From positions 1 to 64,000 of IMG/VR virus record IMGVR_UViG_3300033388_000615: a stretch of 64,000 bases of DNA; one strand, given 5' to 3'. The notes beneath the pieces were generated by a model. It saw nothing but the letters and a program-made list of their open reading frames with translations. It was not told the DNA's origin and did not search any database. This stretch comes from a virus. Below, one piece after another: positions 17,328-27,400 of this stretch (position 1 is the first letter of the stretch; the number at the start of each line of letters is the position of its first letter). A program made the translations under genes and the position numbers.

Positions 17328-17888
17328 ATGGCATGTAATTGTACAAAATGTAGTCAAAAATGTAGTTGTGCTGACACAGCAATAACTAACGCATGTACCT
17401 ATACTGATTGTAGTACAGGTAGTGAAAGATGTGATGATGTGCAGTGTGCTTCATGTGTAAGCTATTGTGGTACATCTTTTCAAATAGGTGAAGCTGGTGA
17501 ACGAATAGTTATAACCTCTGGTGAAAGATTAGATTCTATCATACAAAAGTTTTCTATGATTTTATCTAATGGCCTTGGAACATGTACTTCAAATGATGTA
17601 CAACATGATCCATACAATGTTTATGCAGGTACAGTAACAAGTAGTACTATTTCAGTTATATGGGATGGTATATGGAGTAACAGTACTGGTTTAAATGTAT
17701 ATATTGATGAACAAATAACACCTGTAGGATGGACATTAGCTAATCCATTAGGACCTATTGTTCCTACAGTAAATAATTTTACTATAACAAATTTAACTGC
17801 TAGTACAGCATATAAAGTTAAAGTTGTAGATGCTGGTAACACAGGATGTAAACCAATTGAAATACTTATTTCTACCCTGTCAGCATAA
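17328..17888 (+). CDS. Cys-rich small appendage protein with FnIII-like domain (186 aa)
   Basis: 186 residues. The first 60 hold 14 cysteines (MACNCTKCSQKCSCADTA, then RCDDVQCASCVSYC), a knot-like or metal-binding head. Residues about 58-88 (SGERLDSIIQKFSMILSNG) are helical and likely to oligomerise. Residues about 92-185 are a single fibronectin type III-like domain (SSTISVIWDGIWSNSTGLNV, NFTITNLTASTAYKVKVVDA). It lies 26 bases after the vWA adhesin with the same FnIII style, so the two are probably partners on one appendage. A strong terminator follows. Confidence 0.65.
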   Translation: MACNCTKCSQKCSCADTAITNACTYTDCSTGSERCDDVQCASCVSYCGTSFQIGEAGERIVITSGERLDSIIQKFSMILSNGLGTCTSNDVQHDPYNVYAGTVTSSTISVIWDGIWSNSTGLNVYIDEQITPVGWTLANPLGPIVPTVNNFTITNLTASTAYKVKVVDAGNTGCKPIEILISTLSA

Positions 17889-17936
17889 AAAAAACAACAA
17901 GTGGTGGTTTGTTGGTTTTCTACTACAAACGTTGGA

Positions 17937-17969
17937 AGAGGCTGGATTTATTCCAGTCTCTTTTTTTTT
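17937..17969 (+). terminator. Strong Rho-independent terminator
   Basis: AGAGGCTGGA (17937-17946) pairs with TCCAGTCTCT (17952-17961) over ten base pairs with one G-T wobble and a five-base loop, followed by nine or more T. Confidence 0.85.
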
Positions 17970-17971
17970 CA

Positions 17972-17979
17972 TATCTTTA
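17972..17979 (+). promoter_or_regulatory. Possible -7 element TATCTTTA ahead of the phosphoesterase gene
   Basis: It is one mismatch from the Bacteroidota TAnnTTTG element and sits directly after a terminator, 20 bases before the ATG. No matching -33 TTG is found at the usual distance. Confidence 0.3.
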
Positions 17980-17999
17980 CAATAATCAAAAAAATTTTT

Positions 18000-19223
18000 A
18001 TGGACAATTTAAAACAAAGAGTATTAGAATCATTAAAGTGGAAAAAACATCCTTCTATCAGTAGTGCAAGATTAGGTATCAGTGAAGAAAAATACCGGAA
18101 GATTAAAAATGAATTGTTAGCTGAAAGAAAGAATAAAAAAAAGAAATCAATATTTTTTAGTAAGGCAGCAGAAAATGCTCAAGTAGTAGAAGCTATTGAT
18201 TTAGAAAAGGGAGAAGGTAAGATATCAGGAACTTTTGATCATGAACCTAAAAGTGCAGAAGAAATAATTGAGCTATTAAAAATAGATACTGATAAATGGA
18301 AATTATCTCAGTATTGGAACAAACAAATGGGTGATCACTGGAGAGTGTCAGCATTAGTATCTCAAATTAAAAACCCAGAAGAAAAACTTTTTAAAGAGTT
18401 ATTGGAAAACTGGGAACCTAAAACTTACAAACTTCCTAAAGTAAATCTTAAAAATATTGTATCAGATGATCCTGTCTGTGGTGTGATATCATTACAAGAT
18501 ATTCATTTTGGAAAAGAAGGTAATGATACTATAGATAAAGATTTTGAAGATACAATAACATACTTAATACAAAAAGCAGCTCCAGTTAATTATATAGAAA
18601 GAATGTACTTTGTTGTAGGAGGTGATTTAATCAACATGGATACGTTTTCTGGGACTACTACTAGTGGTACCCCTTTAGATAATTGTATGAGTGCTACAGA
18701 GGCTTATATGCAAGCATTTGATGCAATGCATTGGGCTATAAATTATATTAAATCTTATTGTAAAGAATTGGTTATTGTATATGTACCTGGAAATCATGAT
18801 AGACTTTCTTCTTTTCATTTAGTGCATGCGTTGTCTAAATCTATTATTAGTGATGAAATTACATGGGATACTAAATATGAAGAAAGAAAAGTTCATGTAT
18901 GGCACAGCAACTTTAATGCTTTTGAGCATGGAGATAAAAGAAGTAAAAATAATCCATTGATATATGCCTCAGAGTATCCAAAAGAATGGGGAGCTACAAC
19001 TAACAGAACATTATTTAAAGGTCATATACATACAGATAGGAAAGTAGAATATATGACATCTAATGAAACAGCGGGTTTTATTGAAAAGACTTTGCCCAGC
19101 TTAGGTAAGACAGATTATTATCATTATAGTAACAAATATGTGGGTAATAGAAGATCTGGTAAATTAGAATTACAACACCCAACAATGGGTAATATATGTG
19201 AATTAACCTATCAAGCTTTGTAA
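18000..19223 (+). CDS. Calcineurin-like metallophosphoesterase (407 aa)
   Basis: 407 residues from the ATG at 18000. A longer GTG start at 17901 would run through the terminator hairpin and encode a meaningless leader, so it is rejected. The N-terminal 100 residues are basic and helical (LKWKKHPSISSARLGISEEK), possibly a nucleic-acid-binding helix-turn-helix. The catalytic domain shows the two-metal motifs in order: SLQDIHFG (D-x-H), VVGGDLINMD (GD), VPGNHDR (GNHD), FEHGDKR (H) and FKGHIH (GHxH). The family includes phosphatases, nucleases of the SbcD/Mre11 type and nucleotidases; the substrate cannot be read here. A terminator on each side makes it a monocistronic insert in the virion block. 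Confidence 0.85.
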   Translation: MDNLKQRVLESLKWKKHPSISSARLGISEEKYRKIKNELLAERKNKKKKSIFFSKAAENAQVVEAIDLEKGEGKISGTFDHEPKSAEEIIELLKIDTDKWKLSQYWNKQMGDHWRVSALVSQIKNPEEKLFKELLENWEPKTYKLPKVNLKNIVSDDPVCGVISLQDIHFGKEGNDTIDKDFEDTITYLIQKAAPVNYIERMYFVVGGDLINMDTFSGTTTSGTPLDNCMSATEAYMQAFDAMHWAINYIKSYCKELVIVYVPGNHDRLSSFHLVHALSKSIISDEITWDTKYEERKVHVWHSNFNAFEHGDKRSKNNPLIYASEYPKEWGATTNRTLFKGHIHTDRKVEYMTSNETAGFIEKTLPSLGKTDYYHYSNKYVGNRRSGKLELQHPTMGNICELTYQAL

Positions 19224-19225
19224 AG

Positions 19226-19261
19226 ACCTCACTTTTAATTTCATTAAGTGAGGTTTTTTTT
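19226..19261 (+). terminator. Strong Rho-independent terminator after the phosphoesterase gene
   Basis: ACCTCACTT (19226-19234) and AAGTGAGGT (19246-19254) form a perfect 9-bp stem with an 11-base loop and a following T-run. Confidence 0.85.
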
Positions 19262-19275
19262 GTAAATTATAAATA
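19258..19275 (+). promoter_or_regulatory. Variant of the GTATATT promoter-like motif (GTAAATTATA)
   Basis: TTTTTGTAAATTATAAATATA starts within the terminator T-tract, 15 bases before the ATG at 19283. It differs from the core by one base. The position, just after a terminator, matches the other copies. Confidence 0.3.
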
Positions 19276-19282
19276 TAACTGT

Positions 19283-19849
19283 ATGATCAACAATTTCAAA
19301 AAACCTGATTTAAAAGCTCCTAGATATAGAGAGAAAAGAATGGGGTTATTAAATGAAGAAACAATCAAAGAGTTTAAAGATAAAAAACCTTTATACTCAG
19401 ACATAGATAACGTTAAATTAAAAAAGATAATAAAGATATACAATGTTAGACTTTGGAATGCTGTAGTAGAGAATAGAGATGGTGTAGAATTACCTGATTC
19501 ATTAGGGTATTTATTTATAGGTACATGCCCTTCTTCAAAATCAGTAAACACGAACTATGCATTATCTAATCAATATGGTAAAGTATTACAAAATAAAAAT
19601 TGGGAAACAGATGGAAATTTAGGTAAAATATTTTATACAAATTACTCAACTAAATATAGATTTAAAAATAGAGAGTTGTGGAGATTTGTAGCATGTAGAG
19701 ATTTTAAAAGATCTGTTGCAAAAACTTACCCTACCAACTGGACCAAATATGTAGTAATGAAAAATAAATATAAGGTGGCTCATCTTTATGATGAAAACCC
19801 AGAAGAAACCAACAAAGCATTAAAGTATTATAATGAATTTGAAAAATAA
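19283..19849 (+). CDS. Conserved crAss-like hypothetical protein (188 aa)
   Basis: 188 residues beginning MINNFKKPDLKAPRYREKR, an N-terminus together with ENRDGVELPDSLGYLFIGTC and FYTNYSTKYRFKNRELWRF that I recognise from conserved proteins of crAss-like virion blocks. It is basic and alpha/beta, without cysteine pairs or membrane spans. The YRFKNRELWRF block looks nucleic-acid or phosphate binding but that is a guess. Immediately downstream lie two ring/adaptor genes with short gaps, so it is likely co-transcribed with the neck and tail genes. No function is known to me. Confidence 0.6.
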   Translation: MINNFKKPDLKAPRYREKRMGLLNEETIKEFKDKKPLYSDIDNVKLKKIIKIYNVRLWNAVVENRDGVELPDSLGYLFIGTCPSSKSVNTNYALSNQYGKVLQNKNWETDGNLGKIFYTNYSTKYRFKNRELWRFVACRDFKRSVAKTYPTNWTKYVVMKNKYKVAHLYDENPEETNKALKYYNEFEK

Positions 19850-19854
19850 AAGAC

Positions 19855-20529
19855 ATGTCAACAATAGCAGAAACAATATCTAGAATAAGAGGTCAAGTAA
19901 AAGCAGGAGTTCAAGATGCCTTTGTTACTGATAGATATATATACAGCTTAATAGAAAAATATGCTCAGTTTTTAATGAGAAGACAAGACTATGCTAATAA
20001 GTTATTAAAGTTTAATTCAGTATGGAAAACATTACCATATGTAGAATTAATAGATGTAGATAAAGTAGAAGCACATTGTGCTGGTATACAAAGTGGATGT
20101 ACAATAAAACGTACAAAGGTGAGATTGCCGTCAATGTTTGAAGGCTATTGGGGTCCACTAATCCGTACTATTAGTTCAATAGATGGATCACAAGAATTAC
20201 AAGGAACTCAACCGGGTACATATACTTCATTAACAAAATCAACTTCATTTAAATATAATAAGACAAAATACTTTTGGTGGTTAGATGGATATATTTATTG
20301 TCCAAACATTGAGTGGGATGCAATAAAAGTAGAAGGTGTATTTGATTCAGATATTACAAAATGGAATTGTGATACTGAAGATGATTGTACTCCAAGATAT
20401 GAACAAGAAATATATATACCAGAAGCATTGTTTGCAGAAATAGAAAGTCAAGTTATTGCTACTATGTCAGGTACATTAAAAATACCATCTGAAGACTCAG
20501 ATAATAAACGCAATCTAGCAAGAACTTAA
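19855..20529 (+). CDS. crAss-like neck/ring (tail adaptor) protein (224 aa)
   Basis: 224 residues. The N-terminal stretch (MSTIAETISRIRGQVKAGVQ, DAFVTDRYIYSLIEKYAQ, FLMRRQD) is a conserved opening of crAss-like neck proteins: a helical part that in head-tail adaptors packs against the portal. A beta-rich body follows (FEGYWGPLIRTISSIDG, KYFWWLDGYIYCPNIEWDAI). The ORF ends 11 bases before a second conserved ring gene and then the giant tail gene, the order seen in phicrAss001, where ring proteins precede the muzzle protein. Assignment to a numbered ring is not possible by eye. Confidence 0.65.
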   Translation: MSTIAETISRIRGQVKAGVQDAFVTDRYIYSLIEKYAQFLMRRQDYANKLLKFNSVWKTLPYVELIDVDKVEAHCAGIQSGCTIKRTKVRLPSMFEGYWGPLIRTISSIDGSQELQGTQPGTYTSLTKSTSFKYNKTKYFWWLDGYIYCPNIEWDAIKVEGVFDSDITKWNCDTEDDCTPRYEQEIYIPEALFAEIESQVIATMSGTLKIPSEDSDNKRNLART

Positions 20530-20540
20530 AAATTATAATA

Positions 20541-21479
20541 ATGGGGGTATCACAAAAATATAGAACATTTAGTCAATTGATGGAAGACGTATCTATTGAT
20601 TTTTCTACGTATGCGTTAGAAGGAATGATAGAACCTGCTCAACTAATTAAAGTTGCACAAAGAGTTAATTATGATTTAGGTTTACGCATTCATAGAACTA
20701 AAGAAGTTATTATAGATATAGAACATGGAAGAGGTCAATTACCTTTTGATTTTCAATATTTAAATTATGCATTTAGATGTGGGGAATATACTGTAAATAA
20801 CTCTATGCCATCTGGTACTCACGTTGAAACCTTTAATGATGTACCCTATGTCCCAGCACCTAATGATGCTGAACCATGTAAAGACAGTGATACATGTAAA
20901 GATGTATGTGTAGTTAAAACATGTGATAATAAGAATGAATATCAACTAGTACAAAGAATTGGTGGTGGACAATTCAGAAGTTTTACAACATGGACTGAAT
21001 TAAGAATAAAAGATGTAAATGATAAAGTTTGTTATTGTCCAAGTTTAGGTGCACAAGCATTAGATATAGCAGAAATAAAAGATGGGTTTTTGGTAACTAC
21101 TTTTACAACAGGGAAAGTGTATTTAAGTTATCAAGGTGCTATGGAAAATGCAGAGGGAGATTTATTAGTTTTAGATCAACCCTATTGCAATGAATATTAT
21201 GAGTATGCAATAAAACAAAGAATATTAGAAAATATGGTTTGGAATGGTGAAAATGTATCTCAGCAGTTGCAACTTGTAGAAGGCAGATTAAGAGGTGCAA
21301 GAAATAATGCATTAGGATTTGTTAATACACCAAACTTCCAAGAAATGAGAAAAGTGTGGAATATGAATAGAAGAGCACAATATCATAATTATTATAATAT
21401 GTTTTTAAGTTATGCACCAGCTAATCCACAAGTAGTAGCTGCGCCTACTACATCATCTAGTTCATGCCCAACTTGCTAA
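20541..21479 (+). CDS. crAss-like ring protein next to the muzzle gene (312 aa)
   Basis: 312 residues. YRTFSQLMEDVSIDFSTYAL, EGMIEPAQLIKVAQRVNYDL and GLRIHRTKEVIIDIEHGRG form an N-terminal signature I know well from crAss-like virion genes. The fold expected is a helical N-terminus followed by a beta domain, then C-terminal helices (ILENMVWNGENVSQQLQLVE, RRAQYHNYYNMFLSY). An inserted Cys-rich loop (CKDSDTCKDVCVVKTC, residues about 113-128) may bind metal or form disulfides. Its place directly before the giant tail protein corresponds to ring protein 1 (gp43) before the muzzle (gp44) in phicrAss001, as I recall that genome. The tail is Ser/Thr and Cys-rich. Confidence 0.65.
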   Translation: MGVSQKYRTFSQLMEDVSIDFSTYALEGMIEPAQLIKVAQRVNYDLGLRIHRTKEVIIDIEHGRGQLPFDFQYLNYAFRCGEYTVNNSMPSGTHVETFNDVPYVPAPNDAEPCKDSDTCKDVCVVKTCDNKNEYQLVQRIGGGQFRSFTTWTELRIKDVNDKVCYCPSLGAQALDIAEIKDGFLVTTFTTGKVYLSYQGAMENAEGDLLVLDQPYCNEYYEYAIKQRILENMVWNGENVSQQLQLVEGRLRGARNNALGFVNTPNFQEMRKVWNMNRRAQYHNYYNMFLSYAPANPQVVAAPTTSSSSCPTC

Positions 21480-21493
21480 ATAGATAATATATT

Positions 21494-24400
21494 ATGGCTA
21501 AAAAGAAAAATCCATCTCAACCACAAAGTTCTGGTTCATCATCAGTAAATATAAATACGTTTACTAAAGGGATGAACAAAGATGTTGCTCCTTCATTTGA
21601 AGGACAACAAGCATGGTGGCATGCAAGAAATGCAGCTAATAATTCTGAAGATGGTGATCTAGGAATGATTGGTAATGAGCCTTCAAATTTATCATGTGGT
21701 GTCATACCTTATACTGTTATAGGTGCTATACATAGATATGGTGATGAATGGGTTGTATTTTCTACAGATAACGTTAGTTCTGAAATAGGTAGATTTGATG
21801 ACAGCGAATGTAAGTATACTACATTAGTTAATGATCCTTGTTTAAACTTTAGTAAAAAGCATTTAATTGTTGGTGCAGCAAAAGAAAATTTTGATTGTAC
21901 ATGGGAAGTATATTGGGATGATGCAAACAATCCATCAAGAGCTCTAAATATAGATGATATACCTTGGAAAAAAATTCAAATATCTGGTCCAGATATAGAT
22001 GGTTCTGACTGTGTAGAATATGAAATTATTGAACCAAAATCATTAGACTGTGAGCAAATAAGGTTAGCACCTCTTTTAGATACACCCTGCATTACTTTAG
22101 AAAAGTCTATTGATGGCGGAATGTTGGCTAATGGTGCTTATCAAGTTTTTGTAGGCTATACAGAAAATGAACAAAGAGTAACTGATTATATAGGTATATC
22201 TAATATTCAGACACTATGGAATCATGAAGGAACTGGAGGATCATTGGACATAAATTTTTCTAATTTAGATTTAGACTATGATTATTTTGAGTTAGTTATA
22301 TTAAGAAGAAATCAAGGGCAAACCTCAGCAAAAAGAATTGGTTTATATAGTACTCAAGTAAGCACAATAAACATTGACTTTATAGACGAGTCATTATCAG
22401 CTATAGATTTAAAATTGATACCTCTTAGAAGTCCAGCTTATGAAAAGTCTGAATCTATGTTTGTGGTTAATGATTGGTTAATAAGACAAGGACCAACAGA
22501 ACAATTTGATTTTAATTATCAACCTATTGCAAATGAAATAAAAACAAATTGGGTAATTAATTCTGTACCATCTACATATTATTCTAAAGGCGGTAATAGA
22601 ACAGGGTTATTGCGTGATGAACAATATGCATTCTTTATAAGATGGATATATAACACAGGAGAAAGATCTTCATCATATCATATACCAGGTAGAGCACCTG
22701 AAATGTATAATGGGACAATGGAGAACGAAATTATAAATGGTAATAATGTACTAAACCCAACTGGAGATCCTCTTTTTAAAGTATACAATACAGCTTCAAT
22801 TACTTCTACTGCAATAACCGCTTTACCTGATGAAACTAAAATTACTGGTAGAGGTGAAATGGGGTATTGGGAATCAACAGAACTTTATCCATCAAATAGA
22901 CCAGATATATGGGGTGACTTATGTGGTAAACCAATAAGGCATCATAAAATGCCTGATGAATCAATAGGAGGTAATACTTCTCCATTGCATTTAACAAGCT
23001 CAAATGGAGACGAAATAAATATACTAGGGGTTGAGTTTAGCAATATTGGGAGACCTAAATATAATGATGGATCTTACATAGAAAATGTAGTTGGTTATGA
23101 AATACTACGTGGATCTAGATTAGGTGCAAAATCTATTTTAGGAAAAGGTTTATTTAGAAACATGCGTAAGTATACTGTACCAAATGCAGAAAATTTAATT
23201 GGTGGAGATGTACAAGGTTTATATCCTAATTATCCATATAATGATTTAAGACCAGATGTATATTTCCATAAAGGCGGAAATAATATACTAAATAGAACTG
23301 ACGGTGTTCATTCATTTGGTGAATCATTAGATGATTATAAAGCATTAGGAGATGAACCAGATATTAATGGTGAGCCAAGTGGATATTCAAGAAAAGTTTT
23401 TACTTTTTCTTCACCAGAGCTTATGTTTACTAAACCTTTTTTGAATGCATATGAAACTAAAATATACGGTCAGTTATCAGGTAGTGCAAGTGGAACATTT
23501 CAACCATCCGAGGATCATCCTCAATTTAAATTATTAAGAAATGGTGCAGCTATAATATCTGGAGTTATAGGATTAGGTTATGCAATAAGACAAGTAAGGG
23601 GTACTAAAAATGTTAGAAGGGTTGGTGCTGCTGGTAATATGACATCACAGTCAGGATCCTTTGGAGGATTAGCTGGTATTGGTAATCAACCAGGTTTTGC
23701 ACAAGCAGCATATTCTTTAGCAAATGTTGCTGCTAATACTGGTCAATCAGTTATATCAGTACTTCTTGAAGCTTTATTAGATTCAGCTACTGGTGTAGCA
23801 GACTTATGGGTGGGTGGTGCTGCTAATTATGCTACTGAAAAAATTCAGATGGGTTTATCACAAGCTATAGGTAATTTGCCAGGTATGCGTGGTGGTAGTG
23901 AAGAAATAGCATGGACATCAGATAACAACTTTTCATCAATACCTATATTTTTAAAAATATGGATGTCAGCTCAAACTTCTAAAGCTAATATAGCAGCTGG
24001 AGGTAATGAGTTTTTAGAGCTAATATATAACATGCAGTCATCAAATAGTTTTGTCTTAAAACACAATTCATTTGGGTTCTTTAGTAATTTTAATAAGCAA
24101 ACAAATGGTTTATGGAGAATTAAAAATTCAGACTCTAACTATATTGGACAATCATTTCAGACATTTGATAATGGTAACTATAAAATTAATAATTTATTTA
24201 GACCTTCTACAGTAGCTGTAAGTTTAGAAAAAAGTCTTACTGATCCTGATGTAAAAGATAAATCAAGATATACTATAGGTGGATCATTAGATGTATCATT
24301 AAGCTCAGCTGGAGTATATCAAAACTCAAACCCTGCACCACATAGTAACTCATATTTTCAAAAATATAAACAAGCAAGAAAAAGTAATATATCTGCATAC

Positions 24401-27400
24401 TATGGTGCTCTTAAATTTAATTTTGATAATCAGTATGGTCAACTAGATGGTATAAAACAAATACCAATGAGATCTTGCATTCAATTGTTAGATTCAACAT
24501 TACCAAATCAATATATGTATACTAGTGATCCAATTTTTAGTGGAGACACATTTATAGGTAGATATACTGAAAAAACCATAATGCCTATTTTTACAAGATT
24601 TTTATTAGGTCAACCTGATGGTTATACTTTTGATTATTCATTATATGTAAATATACCATATCCAAGATACTGGTTAAACTCACAAAGATTTGATTTAACA
24701 CCTTTAGCACAAAAGTTTGTTACTCTTGGATTAGGTAGTTCAAATGCTGCTACAGCATTGATGCCAAATGATTTATTTTATTTAGATAGAACAAGTAATT
24801 CAACAAACACCTCTTGGGGTAGTATATTTAATAATGGTAGTGATCCTAATCCTGCATTGTCTATGGCATTTGCATATATTTATTCTCATGTAAATGGAAT
24901 CTTAGATTTTTATGTTGAATCAGAAGTAAATTTAGATCAAAGAGATTGGGAAGATGAACCTAAAAAAAGAATCTATAATGTATATGATTATAATGATTTA
25001 AATGAGCTCTTTCATGCAAGAATAGAAAAAGATGATAATTTTTACAAGTATGATGAATCATTAAGTCCAAGTAGATTCCCTACTCAAATGTCATCTTTTG
25101 GTCAAATTCAACCTAGAGATTATGATCCCTATGTTGCAGCAAATTGTTTTGTTAGTTATCCAAAAAGATTAATTTATTCATTACAAGCGCAAGAAGAATC
25201 AAAAAGAGATTATTGGAGAGTATTTTTAAATAACAATTACAAAGATTTTAAAAATGAAGTAAGTGTAATTAAACCTATAAACAAAAGTGGTGCATTAGTA
25301 TTTTTCCCATACTTATCTCCACAAATGTTTCAGGGTCTTGATACACTGAAAACTCAATTAGATACAAAGCTTACTATAGGTGATGGAGGTTTATTTAGTC
25401 AACCGTTTCAAAATGTAGCTAATGCAGACATATCAAATGAATATGGTTCATGTGAGAGTTTAAGAGGTGTTATTAATACACCACTTGGATTATTCTTTAT
25501 ATCTCAACAACAAGGTAAAATATTTCAGTATGGAGGTAAAGGTTTAGATCCTATATCTAATAACGGAATGAAATGGTGGTTTGCTAAATATTTACCTTCT
25601 AGATTTATAAAACAATTTCCAAGTTCAGAAAATACACAATGGACAGATAATCCTGTAGCAGGAGTAGGATGTCAAGTAATGTATGATTCAGTAGATGATG
25701 TAGTCTACTTTATGAAAAAAGATTATCAATTAAAACCTGATTATATTGGTCAAGCAACATTTGTTGATAGACCAGTTAGACCAATAGAGATAAGAGGTGA
25801 GGCAAGAGTGCCAGTAAGTATTGATATTGGTGATCCAATATATTTTGATGATTGTTCATGGACTATTAGTTATGACCCAAAATCTAAAGCATGGATATCT
25901 TTTCATGATTGGCATCCTGAGTTAGCTTTACCAAGTATAAATCACTTCTTTACTACAAAGACTGTTGAGACAACTGTTCCGCAATGTCCTCCGGGTTATA
26001 ATTTTAATCCTAGTACAGGTTTATGTGAAATAGGAATTAATACAACAGAACTTGCAGAAGTTATTGTAGATAACCGTGACTCAATTATATCGGGAGGTCC
26101 TCAAGCATGTCTTATTGATATTGTAGTAGCAATGGATACTTCTGGTAGTACGGGTAACCCACAAAACAATGGGACTAGAGCTTTTGCACAGTTACAATGG
26201 GTGATGTCTTTTGTTGATCAACCAGAAATACAAAATGCATTAAACGGAGGTTCTATGCAAATTGGTTTTACAAGTTGGTCTGGTAATAATCAACAAAGAA
26301 GTTGGACAACTGGAAATGGAGCATTTATTAGCCCTGTTTCAATGTCAGATAATGTTAGTTCTGCTAATGTACAAACTTGGTACATAAATAATTGGTATGG
26401 TGGTAACACTGCAACAGCTGCAGGTATGAACCAGGCAATTAGTTTAGCTCAACAAACGGGATCATCAAGTTTAGCAGCAAATTATCCAGCAAGACAAAAT
26501 GATCCAAGCTATAGAAGAATTGTTATTACTGTTACAGATACTGGTAATAACCCAGGTCCTCAATGTAATTTGCAATCTCCAACAATTCAAACAGTAAGTA
26601 ATGCTGCTCCTAATTTTCAATTTATGTATACTGTATTTTGTGGAGTTAATTCACCTTATCCAGGAGGACCCGGTCAACCTCAAAGTGCAGCTTTAAACAA
26701 TATAGTTTGTCAATATGGTCAAAATATTACTATAACTAGTGGTACAGCTGGATCAACAACTAGTGCTTATATATATGGGATTCAATCTAATATAAATGCA
26801 AATTATCCTATTTCTAATTGGGATGTTGTTGCTCAAGAAATAACATCAAGTATATGTGGTAGTGATTTTGTTTGTGAATGTCCAACAGGATATACATTAG
26901 TTTATCCAGATGCATCAAATGGAAATGTATATGATCAGGCTAGTGGAACATGTAGTGATCTAGAAAATGAAAGACCGATATGTAGGAAAGTTACATGTGA
27001 ATGTCCACCTTCTACTGTACCGGGTTCTGTTTTAACTGAGACAGGTGAATGTCCAGATACACCACCTTTACTTTATCAGATTGGAAATCCAGATTTTGTT
27101 CAATCAAACCCTAAGCAGTGTAACTATTTTTATTATGATTCTTTACAGCCTAATTATAAAGTGGGTGGTTTTTGGAGACACAATGTAAGATGTGACTCTT
27201 TTGCAAATTATTATGGTGAAGACTACCCATGGGAAATAGATTTGATATCTAATACTGGACAAGCGGTTAATACCATAAGAAGTTTTGAATATCAATTAGA
27301 AACTTATGTATATAAAGGAGATCCACAATACAACATGTGTGGTGGAGATAAATGGGAAGATTTAGATTTTAACTTTGATGCTTCTATTATTTATAATAAT

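Noticed and set aside
17901-17999. GTG start giving a 440-residue phosphoesterase with a hydrophobic-looking leader
   Set aside because: The extra 33 codons run straight through a strong terminator hairpin and its T-tract. The ATG at 18000 gives a sensible N-terminus.
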